Made by a program: the position numbers and the translations under genes
NCBI GenBank assembly: GCA_003342895.1
Contig: PTFA01000302.1
Coordinates: 573,959 to 637,958, forward strand
Reading direction: 5' to 3'
DNA from: Casuarius casuarius
Lineage: Eukaryota > Chordata > Aves > Casuariiformes > Casuariidae
DNA length: 64,000 nt
The notes under the pieces: generated by a model
The model's input: the letters and a program-made list of their open reading frames with translations, nothing else
Database searches by the model: none
Told to the model about the DNA's origin: nothing
Shown here: positions 61,985 through 64,000 of the stretch, one piece after another
Layout: every line of letters begins with the position of its first letter
Position numbering within the stretch: position 1 is the first letter of the stretch

Positions 61985-64000
61985 GTACGGCCGTTCCCGA
62001 GCAGGGGGCTGTCCGGCGCCCCTCTCTGCGGGGCCGGGGGCTGCTCTCCCTCCCTCCCTCCCTCCCCGCGCGGCGCGGTGGCGGAGGGACGCGGGCGGTG
62101 GCCGGTCCGCCTGGAGCCAGCCGGCTTCGTGGGGCGCCTGTGCGGGCCCGGGATGTGATGGTGCCTCCGTGTGAGAGCGGGAGTGGCCGCACGGCGCTGC
62201 AGGTAGGCTAACTGCCCTGGCGAGGACCTGGTATTTCCGTGGGCAGACTTCCTGAAATGCGGCCAGGGAGGGTTTTCTGGGAGCAAGGGTTGCAAGGAGG
62301 GAGATCGGGCTGAAACTTTCTTAATGCAAGCCGTTCTGGGTCAGCCGCTGTGCATGCGAGGTGTTAGGAGCTCCTGGTGACAAGAAGCCCTTCCTCCGCC
62401 TTCTGCGCTGGGAAGGGTGGAGCTGCTGCTGGACAGGACAGGCTTGCGAGCCTCCAGAAGCCTTGGGGATGCCGGCGGTGTCTGTCCCGATGCACTGCCG
62501 TGCTCTGGGAACGGGCCGAGATGGCCTGGCCTCGTCCGTGTGTCACCTCCTGCTGCCCTGTACCTCTGCTGCAGGGGTCCAGCGCTGGTCCGAGCCTGCG
62601 TCAGGAGCCCTCTCCTTGACCGTCTGCCCACTGTTGCTCCTCTAAGAAGCCAGGCTCCCTTTCCCTCTGGGAATGTAAACTTAGCTTTAAATAACATGTC
62701 AAAGACTTGATGACCCTCTGAGAAAATGTGGTGTGTGAATCGGGGGGAAGGGGGGCAGGAATTATGGAGTTTTTAGTTGTGATAGATTGGGTTTGCTCCC
62801 GCAGCTAGTGGGCTCTCTGACCAACCTCTAGCAACAGGAGCTGGCAGCTGCCCCTGTGGACCTCCTTGCTGCTCAGGAAGGTAGCGATGGTGCTGTTCCC
62901 GCTCTGCTAGCAGTGTCCCTCCATGCTGCCGTGTAGCTGGTGCGAGGCTCCGTTCTGAGGAGTAGCTCACACCCCATAGCTTCTCTTCTGAATGGCGTTA
63001 GAGGGTTTTTTTGCCTTCTGGAGCACAAGTGGGGTCCTGTTCTGCTTACTGCTTTAAGGTACCTGAGAAGCGTATCAGCATCCCTGCTGATAATCTGGGA
63101 GCAGAAATACCTCTTCTGGCTTAGCTGTAGTCAGGTAATGTCCTCCTCACTAGCAACTTTCTCACACGCCCCCCACCGCCTCCAGCCACATAGGTCGTGC
63201 GTCAGGTCCAGCACCTGTAGTGCTGTCCCATTCTGGCCATTTGTCTGCTCAGAAGTCCTGTGTAAGGGGGAGAGGGAAAAGGGATTGAGCTGAATGAATT
63301 GCAGACTCGAGGGCAGCTCTGTGCTTGACCTGGAAATGGTACTGGGACAAAGAGCCTTGTAGAAGAAAAGGATTTCCAGTAGGAAAAGAGCAGCAGTTTT
63401 TTCTTCTTTTTGTAGCTGAATTAGCAGAAAAAAAGCAAATGTCTGATCCTCTTGATGGAAGGTTTCCAGCAGCTCTGCTGTGCAGCGCAGGGGTTGTCCC
63501 TTCTTCCACTTAATACTTGAGGTACTGTCAAGAACAGAAAGAAGACTTCTTTTGCATCTCTAGTAAAACTTCAGAGAACAAAGAAGTGTTTCTAACTTTA
63601 AGGTGATAGTAAATTTTGACTGGATTGTTTATCAAGCGGGCTGGAGAATAAATGTGATAAGTGAAGGTAAATAGAGCATTTCAGGTGGTAAACCTGTCTG
63701 TTGGACTTAATCTCTGGTCGTGGCTCATTAATCTCTTGAAAGGCTGTCTCACTAATCCACTAACGATGTGTGGATAGCTCCAATAGCTGGGTAACAGAGG
63801 AAGGTCAGTACTCAAGTCTGACTCGGGCTTAAAGCTCTGCAGCTGCTCTGTATTGATTCTTGAATAGGGGCTGTGCTTGTCTGCTCCCTTGGCCTCTCCA
63901 AGGGCCTTTTTGGACTCCAATGCAGATTGGTACGGCAGCACAAGTTTGGGTCAGTCTCTTGCTTCTAAGTGTTTGAGTTAGTACCTTTTTGTAAGAGCTA
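61985..64000 (+). other. SNX30: SNX30 intron 1 (5' part)
   Basis: The intron begins with gtacgg and continues to the end of the window. The first 250 bp is still CpG-rich, with a ctccctccctccctcccc run at about 62047-62067. Beyond this are many short open frames (62341-62710) without recognisable protein content. No further SNX30 exon is seen. Confidence 0.75.

Larger units (their letters stand above)
61260..62200. promoter_or_regulatory. SNX30: CpG-island promoter of SNX30 (interrupted by the assembly gap)
   Basis: Very high GC and CpG content surrounds the SNX30 first coding exon. The tandem cgccacgggtcgcggcccc occurs twice at about 61345-61381. The transcription start and most of the 5' UTR probably lie in or next to the gap, so no start is marked. 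Confidence 0.75.

Noticed and set aside
61228..62295. Long open frames across the Ns on both strands
   Set aside because: They are open only because the gap has no stops; only 61823-61984 matches a known protein (SNX30).
1..64000. CRISPR arrays, bacterial operons, prophage or integrated viral genes
   Set aside because: No direct-repeat/spacer arrays, Shine-Dalgarno-spaced gene runs, or retroviral gag, pol or env motifs are visible; the window is ordinary vertebrate chromosomal DNA.
1..64000. tRNA, rRNA or microRNA genes
   Set aside because: No A/B-box tRNA layout or rRNA core sequence was recognised, and the few hairpins seen lack miRNA-like arms; a covariance-model scan would be needed to exclude small RNAs.

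Overview
The window is vertebrate nuclear DNA, most likely avian. It holds CR1 LINE fragments, very old MIR/L3-type relics, long introns with GT-AG junctions, CpG-island promoters, and one assembly gap of 335 Ns (61429-61763). There are no bacterial-style operons. Crocodilian or turtle origin is not strictly excluded, but the compact spacing (about 10 kb between INIP and SNX30) and sparse repeats favour a bird.

Three genes are supported, in the order known from human 9q32: KIAA1958 (+), INIP (-), SNX30 (+). (1) 1-14947 holds no exon I can recognise and is read as a large KIAA1958 intron. The last two coding exons are at 14948-15120 and 16851-17657. Together they encode the Crypton-derived (DUF3504, tyrosine-recombinase-like) C-terminal domain, followed by a 3' UTR that may end near 19.4 kb. 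(2) About 19.4-39.2 kb is the tail-to-tail interval between KIAA1958 and INIP, with only repeats and relics. INIP (SOSS-C) is recovered complete: a noncoding first exon in a CpG island (about 51.9-52.1 kb), a start-codon exon (50193-50279), two internal exons (43570-43672, 41234-41324) and the terminal coding exon (39225-39320). The joined frame is exactly 104 codons plus stop with all phases matching. (3) About 52.2-61.2 kb is intergenic, with an antisense CR1 at 58.88-59.6 kb. SNX30 starts at 61823 in a second, gap-interrupted CpG island; its first coding exon ends at a GT donor after 61984, and the rest of the window is intron 1.

Functionally, INIP is the small subunit of the SOSS single-stranded-DNA-binding complex (INTS3, NABP1/2, INIP) used in double-strand-break repair. 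SNX30 is a PX-BAR sorting nexin of endosomal membranes. KIAA1958 is a domesticated transposase-like gene of unknown function. The genes are syntenic neighbours, not a pathway.

I found no undescribed multi-gene system. The most noteworthy non-genic signals are a perfect 57-bp inverted repeat (23172-23228 / 23542-23598) with nested hairpins in its spacer, a predicted splice-junction-spanning uORF in INIP, a G-rich minisatellite just inside INIP intron 1, and the apparent loss of the recombinase HxxR box and tyrosine in the Crypton domain of KIAA1958.
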